Assembly (NCBI GenBank): GCA_037833965.1
Contig: AP031351.1
Coordinates: forward strand, 13,900,501-13,964,500
Direction: 5' to 3'
Origin: Marchantia polymorpha subsp. ruderalis
Taxonomy: Eukaryota > Streptophyta > Marchantiopsida > Marchantiales > Marchantiaceae
DNA length: 64,000 bases
The notes under the pieces: model-generated
Database searches by the model: none
What the model was told of the DNA's origin: nothing
Seen by the model: the letters and a program-made list of their open reading frames with translations, nothing else
Program-made: the position numbers and the translations under genes
In this document: one piece after another, positions 42,565 through 52,996 of the stretch
How the letters are laid out: each line of letters begins with the position of its first letter
How positions within the stretch are numbered: the stretch's first letter is position 1

Positions 42565-42888
42565 AAGAAAGAAAGAAAAAAGCATGTCAGCGATGTAGAT
42601 TGTATGGCGATATATACTTGCATGACAGCTGTCATGTATACACGTATCTTCTATTTTCAGTATTGTTACTAGGATTATGTCACTCTCGTCAAGAGATGAT
42701 ATAGTCGGAGAAACTCAAAGAATTGTCAGTTCTTCGAGTTGAACCTTTTTAGCATTGGGTGTCAACTTCAGTGGGTTGGCTATGGTGGCCCATAAGCTTC
42801 GACCTAGATTCTCTAGTGAGTGAATGGGTTGGGCTCAACTTGTGTGATGTTTGTGTTCTAAACTAGTGGAATTTACACTATTTGATTG
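42491..42888 (+). repeat. Probable 3' LTR of GY
   Basis: A purine-rich tract ending GGGGGCGGG (42480-42489) directly precedes TGTGATATATTTGAG at 42491. The part 42631-42888 matches the 5' LTR piece 5518-5775. The 3' limit is unclear, because a further block (to about 42960) repeats the ATGTCA-C-ATGTAGATTG sequence seen at 42583-42605. Confidence 0.55.
42517..42581. repeat. (GT)n(GA)n(GAAA)n microsatellite
   Basis: A run of GT units passes into GA units and then GAAA units. It is the kind of slippage-prone tract common in plant LTRs and promoters. Confidence 0.9.
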
Positions 42889-42960
42889 TTGTATGTGTGT
42901 GTCAATAACATGTCAACAATGTAGATTGTATGGCGATACATATGCTTTGAAACCATGAAA

Positions 42961-45929
42961 TTTGTGCTTTTATCTCTTGTGATTTTTATTTGATTTTTCA
43001 AACAACTTGTATATTTTTCACTCATGGAGTCATGTTTTGCCATGTTTTTATAACTACATTATTTAAATAAGTTTCAAATTATAACAAAAAATATGACATT
43101 GAAATTCAATAAAACTTATTATTAATAATAATAAATAAATGTTAATCATTAATTTCTTTGCAAAAGGTCATAATATATTCAATCATTAATTTCATGTTTT
43201 ATGAACTTTAAATTAATTTATATAATAATATATATATATAATATATTGAGTAATAAAATTATAGTTCCAAAAGAAATGTGATTCTAAATCATTTGAAAGG
43301 ATTTATTTTTAGCATCACTTTTTAAATATGATGAAATAACTTTCATATTTTTTAAAAAATCAATATTTTTTTGTTATTACTGAAGCTTTTAGTTTTATTA
43401 GCTTGGATTAAATTATTAAAATAGAACTTTAAGTGAGACAAAAATTTGATAAACTAAAACCTCCAATATTTATTCTTTACATATTTTTTTTCAAAATTAT
43501 ATCTTAGAAAAAATTTATTATTTTGATAAAAAAAAATTTTAAAGAAGATTTACCATTTATTTTTTCTCAATATGTATCAACTTATTAGTATTTGAATACC
43601 TTCCTGAAATGCGTATATTATCCATATTTATATTTGATTTATGATTTCGAAATTTTCTTACTAAATAAAAAATAGGACGAAATTTTTTTGACATGTATAC
43701 TATTTTCATTTTAATTTTTCTAAATAATTATTTTTTAAATAATAAGAAATATTTCCTCAAATATTTTAAAGTATTAGAAAATATCTGTTTATCTATTTTG
43801 AAAACTTTATAAATATTTTAATGAAGAATAAATGAAAATTTTATTCATAGTACAAAGTTAAATATTTTCAAATTTGATAACATTTTCTTTCTACTCATTT
43901 ATTTATTTTAAGACTTTGCAATATATAAATGTGTTTTTAAAAAAATTATTTTCTATTTTCACTTCAAATATAATAATTTAATTAAAAAACTGTATTGTAG
44001 TGTATATTCTTATTTTTTAATAAAATTTTAATTACTAGTCAATATCAAAATAAAATAAAATTGATATGATAGAGATTATATGAATGTTATAAAAAAAATT
44101 TTCATTAGATATAAAAAAATAAATTCTATTTTTCAAATTTAAAGTTATCAACTTTCAAACCTAATTTATGACTTGATTCATGAAGCATTCAATCATTTGA
44201 AGAATTAAGAAATTAATTTGGAAGATATTTAAAATATTCAATTTAATTATTTCTGTTGAAGTAATGTACATATATCTAGTACACATAAATGCCATAGTTT
44301 AATCAAAAGCTATCATGTCAATAATGTAATGAAATCAATTTTTTACATTTTGTTTCTGAGTTTATTAATCGGATTGTGAATACTCTTAACAAATTTCACT
44401 TGAAGGTTTTTTAACCCAGATTTGCTGCGTTAAAATGTTTGTGTACTTTGTAGATTTTGTTGTTTATTCAATACTAGATAGATTTTTACGCGAACAAGTT
44501 AGTATTATTAAGATTTATGCTTATGTCAATGTGTTGAACATAGGGAATTACCAACTATACAGTTCAAAATTTTGCACTTGTTATTGAAATATTTCAAAAC
44601 AAAATTAAATTTCCTAAATTATTCATACTAGTCACATATGTAAATGTTTGATCTCATGTAAACTATATTTGCAATTTAATAATAATATGTATAATTTTTA
44701 AACAAACTGAAAATATAATTGAGCTTTTCAAATACATTTTTGAAAATTTTTGGTGGATCTTTGACAAATAAATACAATTGTAGAGAAGTATTTTGTGTTT
44801 TGAGCTTACTGCATTTATCTATGAAATATAGATTTCCATTGAAGATTTTACATACTAGAGCAACTTTTATATCTGTAGTTAAATTTTTTTCCGTTTTTAT
44901 GCACTACATCAGAGTTATGAAAAAAACAACAAAATCACTTTGATCAACATGTAGTGCAATTTATTATTGCTGAAGTTGTGTAAAAAATAATTGTTTTCTT
45001 CAGTAGAGCTTGAACTAATAAATTGATTTTCATTAATCCGATAATGATCATGCAAGGTTATGAAGTAGTAAATGTTGGTTGATTTTTTGCAAGGTAAATA
45101 TTAGGATAATTAAACATAATAAAAAACTATTTTTGGAATTTTTTGATTGCATTTTTATCATGCGAATGTTTTCATTTTTTTTCAAAAGCATATTTATTTT
45201 ATTTGATTTTTATTTGGCTCATACAAATTTTTTGCAAGAGGTTGAAAGATTTTGAAGAACCATTGAAATGTTGACTTTTGATCTAGATTAATGATTATGC
45301 ATGTGAATGTTTTTAACAAATTTTTGATCATATATAATATGCATGAATTTTTAGATAGATACATAAAGGTTTATGAAATGAAATTTTTTTTGTTTAATCT
45401 TTTTGAGATTAAAAATTTTAAAATTCACGAGTCCACTATACTAAAAACATGATCACAATATTTTTATATGATGATTCTTAAATAATATTTTTTTCAGCAA
45501 TATTATTTTCTATATAGACATGGCAAATAAAAATTTCATATCTATTGTTCTTGTCACGTGAAGATTATTTGCTCTCTTCCATGGATGATATACATATACT
45601 AAAACTTTTATTTTTCATTACATATGCATTTAACTACTTCATTTTCAAATTTGATCTTGTTGAAGCTAAAGAGATAAAAGTAATCTTACATCTCTTTTGA
45701 AATGAAAAAAAAACATTATTTACATTTGAAACTTTCTGAATTTTTTATGACATGTATCAATAGATTTATACATTATCAAACAATTTTTATTTTGATCATA
45801 ATAAAGATTAAAAAAATAAAAAACTTGATCAATTTCTTGTTGTAGAATATTTTTCAGTCAATATATATATGGAAAAATCTAACAAATTTTGTTTATAGAA
45901 TTTTCATGTGTGTTGAGGTTTGTTGTACG
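42961..45929. other. Very AT-rich gene-free DNA
   Basis: Long runs of A and T with very low GC. Only short chance open frames. No gene, RNA gene or element end was recognised. Confidence 0.5.
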
Positions 45930-46270
45930 AATATGTATCATCATACAACCTGATATCTCATACTCACACGCACACATATATAGGAAACAAGAACGTACAC
46001 ATACACAAATGTATCATAGCTAAACAAAGTCGTGTAAACTCCATTGGCTTAAAATACAAAGCTTACATAAAAGTCAAGTCAAGCCCACTCCACAACTCGA
46101 AGAACTTAGGCCGAAGCTAACGGTACGTCATAGCTGATCTACTGAAAGCTATTTCCACGCAAAAGATGCAACTCGAAGAATTGACAGTTCTTCGAGTCCA
46201 CACAAGTATACTCTCCGACGAGAATGAGCTCTAATGTAGGCTCTATCTTGGGTCAACTCAACTAACCGTA
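45930..46270 (-). repeat. Hairpin repeat unit, minus copy 2
   Basis: The reverse complement matches the LTR-like unit of 42660-42960. It contains the hairpin ACTCGAAGAA-TTGACAG-TTCTTCGAGT (46169-46197), which has perfect 10-base arms here and decayed arms in the other copies. It faces the opposite way from the GY 3' LTR. Confidence 0.6.
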
Positions 46271-49259
46271 ACCCAATGTTTATCATATGTGGGCATGACT
46301 AGTTTGCTTCTATAGTTCATTAAATTTAAACATTGTATGTCGTTGTTCGCAATGTAGATTTGCTCTTTCTTTGTTGCCATTTTATGTAAAAATGTATATT
46401 TATTTTCAAAAATTTTGTGCTAAATGATTTCATCATGAATTTTTTTGAAATTCATTATCAAAAAGCTAAACAAATTGAAGAATTATGTCTATATTTAAAC
46501 ATTACACATGATTAGCATGTTTTACATGTGATATATGATCTTTGTTTATGAATTCACATTGAAAAAATTAAACAATTTATTTTGATATTATTCATAGATG
46601 CATCTTCATTGTCAAATTTTTGCTTTCATTAAATATTTTAATCATGCTTGAATTTTGTTGATAGATTAAACTTTTTTGACATCATCAAATCAAGCATTTT
46701 TGAATATGTGATTGATGATCAATATGTTGAAATATCAACTTAAAAAATTTTATTTTCATGAAAAAAATACATTTTTATTATTTTTTATGAATATGCATGT
46801 ATGTTATCAATGACTTATATGCAGACATGGTTATTTTAGCCGTTTGTATACCAAGGCGCCTAAATTACCTAAGTTGATATTTCCTCTAGCGACTAACTTA
46901 CATGAGCATCTAGATTGTTATTGGCTCGGAATTGGAGCCTGGGAGATTACAACCATTCAACTATGATGCTTGTCAGTCTCATATAACACTTAGTACAAAA
47001 TGATTGGCAATCCTCTATGAAAATGATTTATGATTTTGTGCTTAACTTCGTGAACGAACAAATAAGTGATGCTTCTTTGGTGAAACTCACCAAGGTCTTG
47101 ATCCAAAATTTGCAAATTAATATTTCTCTTTCCACGAGCCTCACAGTCCAAATGCAAGCACCGCATGATGATGACTCTTTCTTCCTCTATCTTTGAACCC
47201 TTCACTACTTTTCAAATGTACTCAAGTCAGCTTGTAGCACCAAAGTGACTAAATTCCCTAAATTAACTTTCTTGATACTACTAAATTAAGATAATTTAGG
47301 TCTTATTGCTAATGACCAATGTTACCATACATGCTTATATGATATTAAAAATATTTAGCCAGTTTTGAAAATCTTTCACTTTGGTATTGCATGTGAATAT
47401 TTAGTTGAGATGTTTGCATCAATGTGATGTGATAATAGGATTGAATGTATGTCAGACACTATTATGTAATGTCAAAAACATTCTAGACCTAAGTCATAAC
47501 ATGATATTATTTATTTTCATATTATAGATTCGACATTTATAATCTATATCTTGTTTGATATGTAATCTTTTTGAATTTGTACTCAATCTAACTCAGCGTG
47601 TCATTGTTTAATTACAAGATATTCCTTCCGAGTTTTGGACATGAAACTTGTGTGTTCTTGAATTTTGACTTATCATATATTTGGATTTATTTAGTTTGCA
47701 GTAGCAAGTTTTGCAAACAAGGAAACGTTTGTAAAATACTTTAAAAAGATATATCCTCTTTAGAAAATTAGGTCTTGACTCAACTCAGATTAATTTTACA
47801 TTCAATAACATGAAAATTATTTTTATTTACATTTATATCTCAAATTTCATAAAAAAATCAAAATAGTTCTACTAAATTTAAATTAAATTGAATGAAATCT
47901 ACAAAATTTTATATCAAAATTTATTTTAAAATTTTCAAAAAAATTCTAATTGAATAATCAAAAATTAAGAATTAAAATATATCAATGACTTTTTGTAATG
48001 AATCTATTTTCATGCTTCTTGAATACTTTATTAACAAAAAATTTGTAGACAATGTGAACAAAATAGAAATTATTCCTTCATATTTGCTTATTTTTATAGA
48101 CGCTACATCAATAGCTTAAGTTTCAAGTGTTATGAGATATTGCTATCAACATTAGATACGTAATTAAAGCTTAGAATTTTTTGATTGTATAGGATGATTT
48201 AAATTTTTATTTTTTATTTGAAATTATAACATAATGATATACATGCATAAAAAGTAATAGCATGTGTCATTATTAAAAAAAAATACTTTCATACATCATA
48301 TTATTTTGTCCTCATTTCAAATTTATATGTAATCTTGAGTTTCATATATATATATTTATTCATAAAGAAGCATGTAAAGATCAAACTATGAATTGAAAAT
48401 CAAAGTGACATCAATGTTATCTTGTAAGTCTTTGTAATAATTTATCGTTGATTTGAAAATGTTGAAATGCACATGAAATAATCAAGACAAAAAAATAATA
48501 TTGATAAAAAATATTTTAATGATGAACTGAAAATTGATTAATGAAAAATATTGAGAAAAATAATTGATTGAAATTAAAGATTCTAATTTGAAAATTCAAA
48601 ATGATATTTTTTAATTTTTCAAAAACAATATCTTCTTTCTGTGTTATTATTGTGAACACTAGAACTTTTGAGAAAATGGAATTTAAGTTTATCAACAAAA
48701 TACATCATAGTATTAAATTATGATGGATTTTGGTTTATTTTTTTTCTAAAAAAATCTCAATAAGACTTTACTTTTCTTATAATTTATTTTAATTAAATTA
48801 GACATAACCATCTATGTATTTAACATCTGAGTATTTCTATGGTAGCATTTATCAGTAAAACATATCAGACATGCATTGTGTTGCATCAAAAGTGTGATCC
48901 TGCGTACATTACCACATTACACCATTATCATTGTGATCCTCCTACATACAATAGACATAACTAATAAGTCTGTGCAGTGCAGTTCATTTAAACTTGACTT
49001 GGTGTAATGCTCCTGCTCGACATCAACAGATTGCCTGATACACTGACGGACATGCAGTAACATACAGTACTCGAACAGGATCTCGTGGGAATCAAGGTGT
49101 TGTAGCCTGGAGTGTTTATTACAACAACAAAGTCATAATAGTCTGGTGACAAATGTTGGTCAATGCTTATAAGCTTTGCATGTAAGAACAGTAAATCAGT
49201 AAAATCATACGCCAACAGTAAACTGATATTTCTACGTTTGTAGAGTCTGCAGGCTGTAT
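46271..49259. other. AT-rich gene-free DNA
   Basis: No coding motif seen. A minus-strand frame of 75 codons at 48988-49215 lies in less AT-rich sequence but shows nothing recognisable. Confidence 0.4.
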
Positions 49260-50720
49260 ATGCACAGTGGCCTGTGTTACCCCACTTTGTCTCATCCGCT
49301 GTACACAGTCGGGTAGGAGTAACTATTCAAACTGTGAGTTGGGCCATTTTCACCATCGTGATGGATCTGGCGATCCGCCGGAATTTTTTAATCGAGAGCA
49401 TTTGTACCAGGTACGTTGTGATGACATCGGATGAACCCTTTCGGAATTGTTCGAGTACATGGGAATGAACTGGATCACAAATAACGGGTTTGGAATTTAT
49501 TGTGCCGTCCACTCTGTTCTGGTTCGGAGCACCGTTATCAGCACCTGACCTCGAGGGGAGAAAAGCCTGTCACACAGTCAAAGTTATCGTTGGTATTGGG
49601 GTCTGACTTGACCGGGGGCCTATGGGAGGTGAGGTCGGGTCAGGGTCAGATTCTGACCATGAGTTATCATTCAATGTCGCCTGACATCGCTTTGTTCGCT
49701 GCGATTTGCTTTGGAAAGGAATATGTGGAAATTGACCCGAACCCTCGCGGCTCTCTGGTCTGTTCCTGACCATGAGTCATCAACCCATGATTCCTGCCTC
49801 GCAGGGCTCTGACGTTTGGCATGTAGCCTCGGAATGCCTGCGATGACAGCCGGCAGGGAGAGGTGAAGTCGCGGGGCCCGGAAGCCTGCAGACGGGTTCA
49901 GGGCCCAACCGGTGCTAAGGATACGGCTGTGGCCGGTGATGAGTAGGCTGGGTGATCCGGCTGAAATGGCTCATGCTCCGGCTTGCGCCGATAACTGCCA
50001 GTCGTTTACCGTTACCTGACTTCGGGGGAGTCTTGGTAAAACTCCCGACGAGGGAAAAGCCAACGACGGCGGCCTCGTGACGGATGCCACGGCGAACGGC
50101 ATATAGCCACGCGGTCTTATCTCGCGAGGAATCCTATCGACGGGCCGGGAGTCACGGGACGTAGGGAACGGAAGGGAGTCGCGGGACTTCCGGGCAACAG
50201 TCTCGATTTACTGAACAGTAATCAGCGGACAGCAGTAATCAGGCCCGGAAGAAGGCTTCAAGCGCGGGGCCGCGGGCCAGGACAGCGCGGGGAGGACATC
50301 TTCAAGAGAAGGACGGGCTCGTGGGCATTTTGGCCGGGCGTTGTTGGGCTTTTCTTGGAAAATATTAATTTGGGCAGCGGAGGCAGAGTGTTTTACTCGG
50401 GGACGGTGGGCATTAGTACGTCCGAGGCGCATCTCGAGAGCCTGCCGTCTGCCTGCCCGACGAGCGAGGGAAGGGCCGAAGCGAAGGAGGGAGCGCGGTA
50501 AGGAGGGAATTCTTGCAGCGGAGCAGATCTGCGTCCGCGTTTGATGCGAGCGCGCGATGGCACAGTAGTGCGTGTGCTCGTGGGCGAGGAGCGGTCCATC
50601 AATCCGAGGCCGGGAGCGAGAGCAGGAGACGAGTCCGAGTAGTTGCTTTAAAGATGGCCCAGATAGGAGCTGTAGCGCTTTGTGCGGAGGCGCCACTACG
50701 CCGCACACGAAGGTGAGAAA
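49260..50720. other. GC-rich island, possible promoter region
   Basis: GC content rises sharply compared with both sides. Open frames on both strands (for example minus 50208-50708) look like by-products of the high GC. Gene-like signals near the end are an ATG in good context (AAAGATGGCC, 50654) and a GA-rich tract at 50861-50898. I read it as a promoter and leader region of a plus-strand transcript, perhaps that of the RING gene, without proof. Confidence 0.35.
50654..50712 (+). CDS. Possible short first coding exon
   Basis: ATG at 50654 in the context AAAGATGGCC opens a short frame that reaches a good splice donor (AAG|GTGAGA, GT at 50713). A pyrimidine-rich acceptor ends at 51088, and joining there would keep the frame for another 21 codons before a stop at 51153. 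Such a protein would have only about 41 residues. It could equally be an upstream frame in a long leader of the RING gene at 52997. Confidence 0.2.
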
Positions 50721-51550
50721 GTGTATAGTTGAATTAAATGCTGTAGAGAAAAAAGGGGTCCGCCATTGTGTCGCCCGATACTCAGTGCACTCTCTGCGTC
50801 AAGACACCACTCACTGCCTGCCAGCCGTCCTTCTGTATATGATTTCTACACTTGATCTCTTAACGAGAGAGAGGGAGAGGGATAGAGAGACGGAGGAGCT
50901 CATTCGAGTGTTTTGTTTGTCATAGCCCGATAGTTTGTCTCGTTTGGAGATTAGATGTGTATATTGAGATTGAAGCTGTTGCAGGGGATTGTATGCCCTG
51001 ATCCATGAGACGTTGAGAATGTGGGATGAGTTTACAGAGAAGGATATATTTGTAAAGTCAGTCTGTAGATTTCTGGTGTTCGCCGCAGCAAGCAGAAGTT
51101 CATTCGGTCTTGTTTAGGCATTGACAAGGAGCGCATTGGCAGCGGAGACGAATGATGTCCGTCGATGAATAGATTTTGCAATGCTGCTCTTTGAAAACAG
51201 CCTGGGAAGCGAACAACCGGCAGGTATGTTGAGGCGTCTATTCTACGTCGTGAAATCGCAGTGTGCTCTTTCTCTGCAGTCCTAGCTCCCTTCGTGGATG
51301 ATCGTTGTCTTCGTATGCTCCAAGTAGTCTTGCCCGAAGTCGATGTTGCGTTGAGTTGCTACTATCTTCAATGCCTGCTCACCGAACTGTGGCAACGTTC
51401 CCTCCGTACGGTTTATGCGCAAGGATGCATTGTCATGGACTAGTCTTTTAAAGTGATTCTACGGCCGAGACATATCTACTGTACCCACAGTCGTAGCTCG
51501 TAGGTACCAATAACCATGATTATCATCAAGAGCGCAAGTTAAGAACCACT
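50721..51550. other. No clear gene; possible leader sequence
   Basis: Contains splice-like signals (acceptors ending at 51088 and near 51280, a donor GTATGT near 51223) and a plus-strand frame of 60 codons at 51261-51443, none with a recognisable motif. Confidence 0.3.
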
Positions 51551-52111
51551 TCAAGCCCAGGACAAGACTACAGCGGGTAAGCTTTGCGATGGAATGATAG
51601 AGACTGGAACACCAAATTCAGGAATCAAAGTTGATTCATCAACAACCGATGGCAGACATCTTGAAAATAAGATGATGTAGAACGAACGCAAAGTCTGATA
51701 CGCCTCGTCGATGTACAGGCACGAGGGTTTTGTTTGCCTTACATGTGATACTCCACATTGAAACTTAACGGACACAGATCCGACGCCTGGACCTGGTTTG
51801 GTCAAAGCAGTAGCCATGTGTGGAAGCTCTTCTTGGTGTCGAGCGCCAGTTTGTGGATTTCTGTTCAAAGTACCTTTCCCCCACTCTGTGCCCACTGAAA
51901 GAATGTTCCTTTTGTAAGGAAATCCTTCACGATCAGGGTCCTCGTAGTTCAGGTCCATGTTGAAATCGAGACCCTCTTTTCCGTCCTTAAAGCTAGGGAA
52001 ATATCTTCTAGGTGTCTGCTTGTTATATATAGAGATTTCCTCAGGAATTGATTTTCCTGATTCGTATACACCATGTAGTGTACGACTTGAGTGACGTATG
52101 ACAGGTAGCAT
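51551..52111 (-). CDS. Hypothetical protein, 186 codons
   Basis: ATG at 52111 opens an uninterrupted frame of normal amino-acid mix (IRHSSRTLHGVYESG, SFKDGKEGLDFNMDLNY, GFPYKRNILSVGTEWG). I do not recognise a family. The first about 120 residues look more protein-like than the rest, and a donor-like GTAAGG at 51743 could end an exon there. It lies head-to-head with the RING gene, about 0.9 kb apart, so a shared promoter region is possible. It may also be an old gene remnant. No membrane segment or signal peptide seen. Confidence 0.35.
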   Translation of the reverse strand: MLPVIRHSSRTLHGVYESGKSIPEEISIYNKQTPRRYFPSFKDGKEGLDFNMDLNYEDPDREGFPYKRNILSVGTEWGKGTLNRNPQTGARHQEELPHMATALTKPGPGVGSVSVKFQCGVSHVRQTKPSCLYIDEAYQTLRSFYIILFSRCLPSVVDESTLIPEFGVPVSIIPSQSLPAVVLSWA

Positions 52112-52996
52112 GATCTTTTATCGCAGACATTTCAGGCATGTGATACATCGCAATGTGACTTAGAAGAACATAAATGCATCCATTCCATAGAATTGTCTCC
52201 ATTTTCCTCCCATTATCCAACCTCTACAGAGTTTCTTCTCGATGTGCGATCGGGACATCTGCCCCACTCTGAGAATGGAGATCACCATGCAGTGGACGTT
52301 GAGTACGCATTTTCACTACCTTCCTAAACTGCTCTTGGTTGTGCTTAGGAGAGCATCTCGACGAGGCTAGCGCTGTCGCCGAGCATTCCTATGCTATAAC
52401 AGGAACTTTCCCAAACGCTTATACTTATTAGGTGTGTTGCTGTTCGTCGATATGAACTATTTACGATCATATGCTTCATCAATCCACTCATAGGGCAGTC
52501 TAGTAAGCCATTTTTCGAAACAAACTTCTAGGTTGTCAATTTTCGCGACTACCTCTACACATACTATTCTACTATTATATTATACTACACACATATTAAC
52601 GACCGACGAAGAAAAATGTTTATTTTTATACATCTACAATCTGATGTTCTGACTGCCTGCTGTGCAAAGCATTGAGCTCGTCAGCGATCGCCATGTTCAG
52701 GACTTGTCTTCGTATCAAAGATTGATTAAGTAGCGTTTCGTCCGTATGTCGGTTCCTCATCGCCAGCCGTTTGCTTCTTGTGCAGCTAGGAGGGGACCTT
52801 CAATCAACCGAAGCAGGATTTGCTCAGTGCATCTGGTCCTTTACTCAGCTGTCGGTGATAAATTTTAGATATCTGATCTGTAGAATTTTCCCGACTGAAA
52901 AAATCTCTGCATCTAAACCTGCTCTAGAAACAGCGGAGCTTCCATCTTCAACTACGCCGCAAGCTGTCGGTAGATACTCTGTGGGCTACAAGTACA
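52112..52996. other. Intergenic region before the RING gene
   Basis: Possible bidirectional promoter and 5' leader. A polypyrimidine acceptor-like site (CTTGTGCAG near 52783) could end a leader intron. A plus-strand frame at 52771-53028 overlaps the gene start in another frame and is not supported. Confidence 0.3.

Larger units (their letters stand above)
5518..42888 (+). mobile_element. Gypsy-type LTR retrotransposon with PHD finger (GY), heavily interrupted
   Basis: The plus-strand pieces 23700-23894, 32850-35009 and 42039-42324 carry, in order, reverse transcriptase, RNase H, integrase and a PHD finger of one gypsy-type polyprotein. The pieces join in frame once the E-element insertions are removed. 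Direct repeats of 258 bp at 5518-5775 and 42631-42888, roughly 80% identical by eye, fit the remaining 5' and 3' LTR parts. A purine tract directly precedes a TGTGATAT start at 42491, as expected for a 3' LTR. Between them lie E1 (6756-17498), E3 (18451-22454), E4 (23895-32849) and E6 (35010-42038), with further elements inside those. Own sequence without insertions is only about 6 kb. Many stops and frameshifts show it is old and inactive. The outer LTR limits and any target duplication could not be placed. Confidence 0.7.

Noticed and set aside
50208..50708. Minus-strand open frame of 166 codons in the GC-rich island
   Set aside because: Composition is that of chance GC-rich translation, rich in Arg, Pro, Ser and Ala, and no motif is seen.
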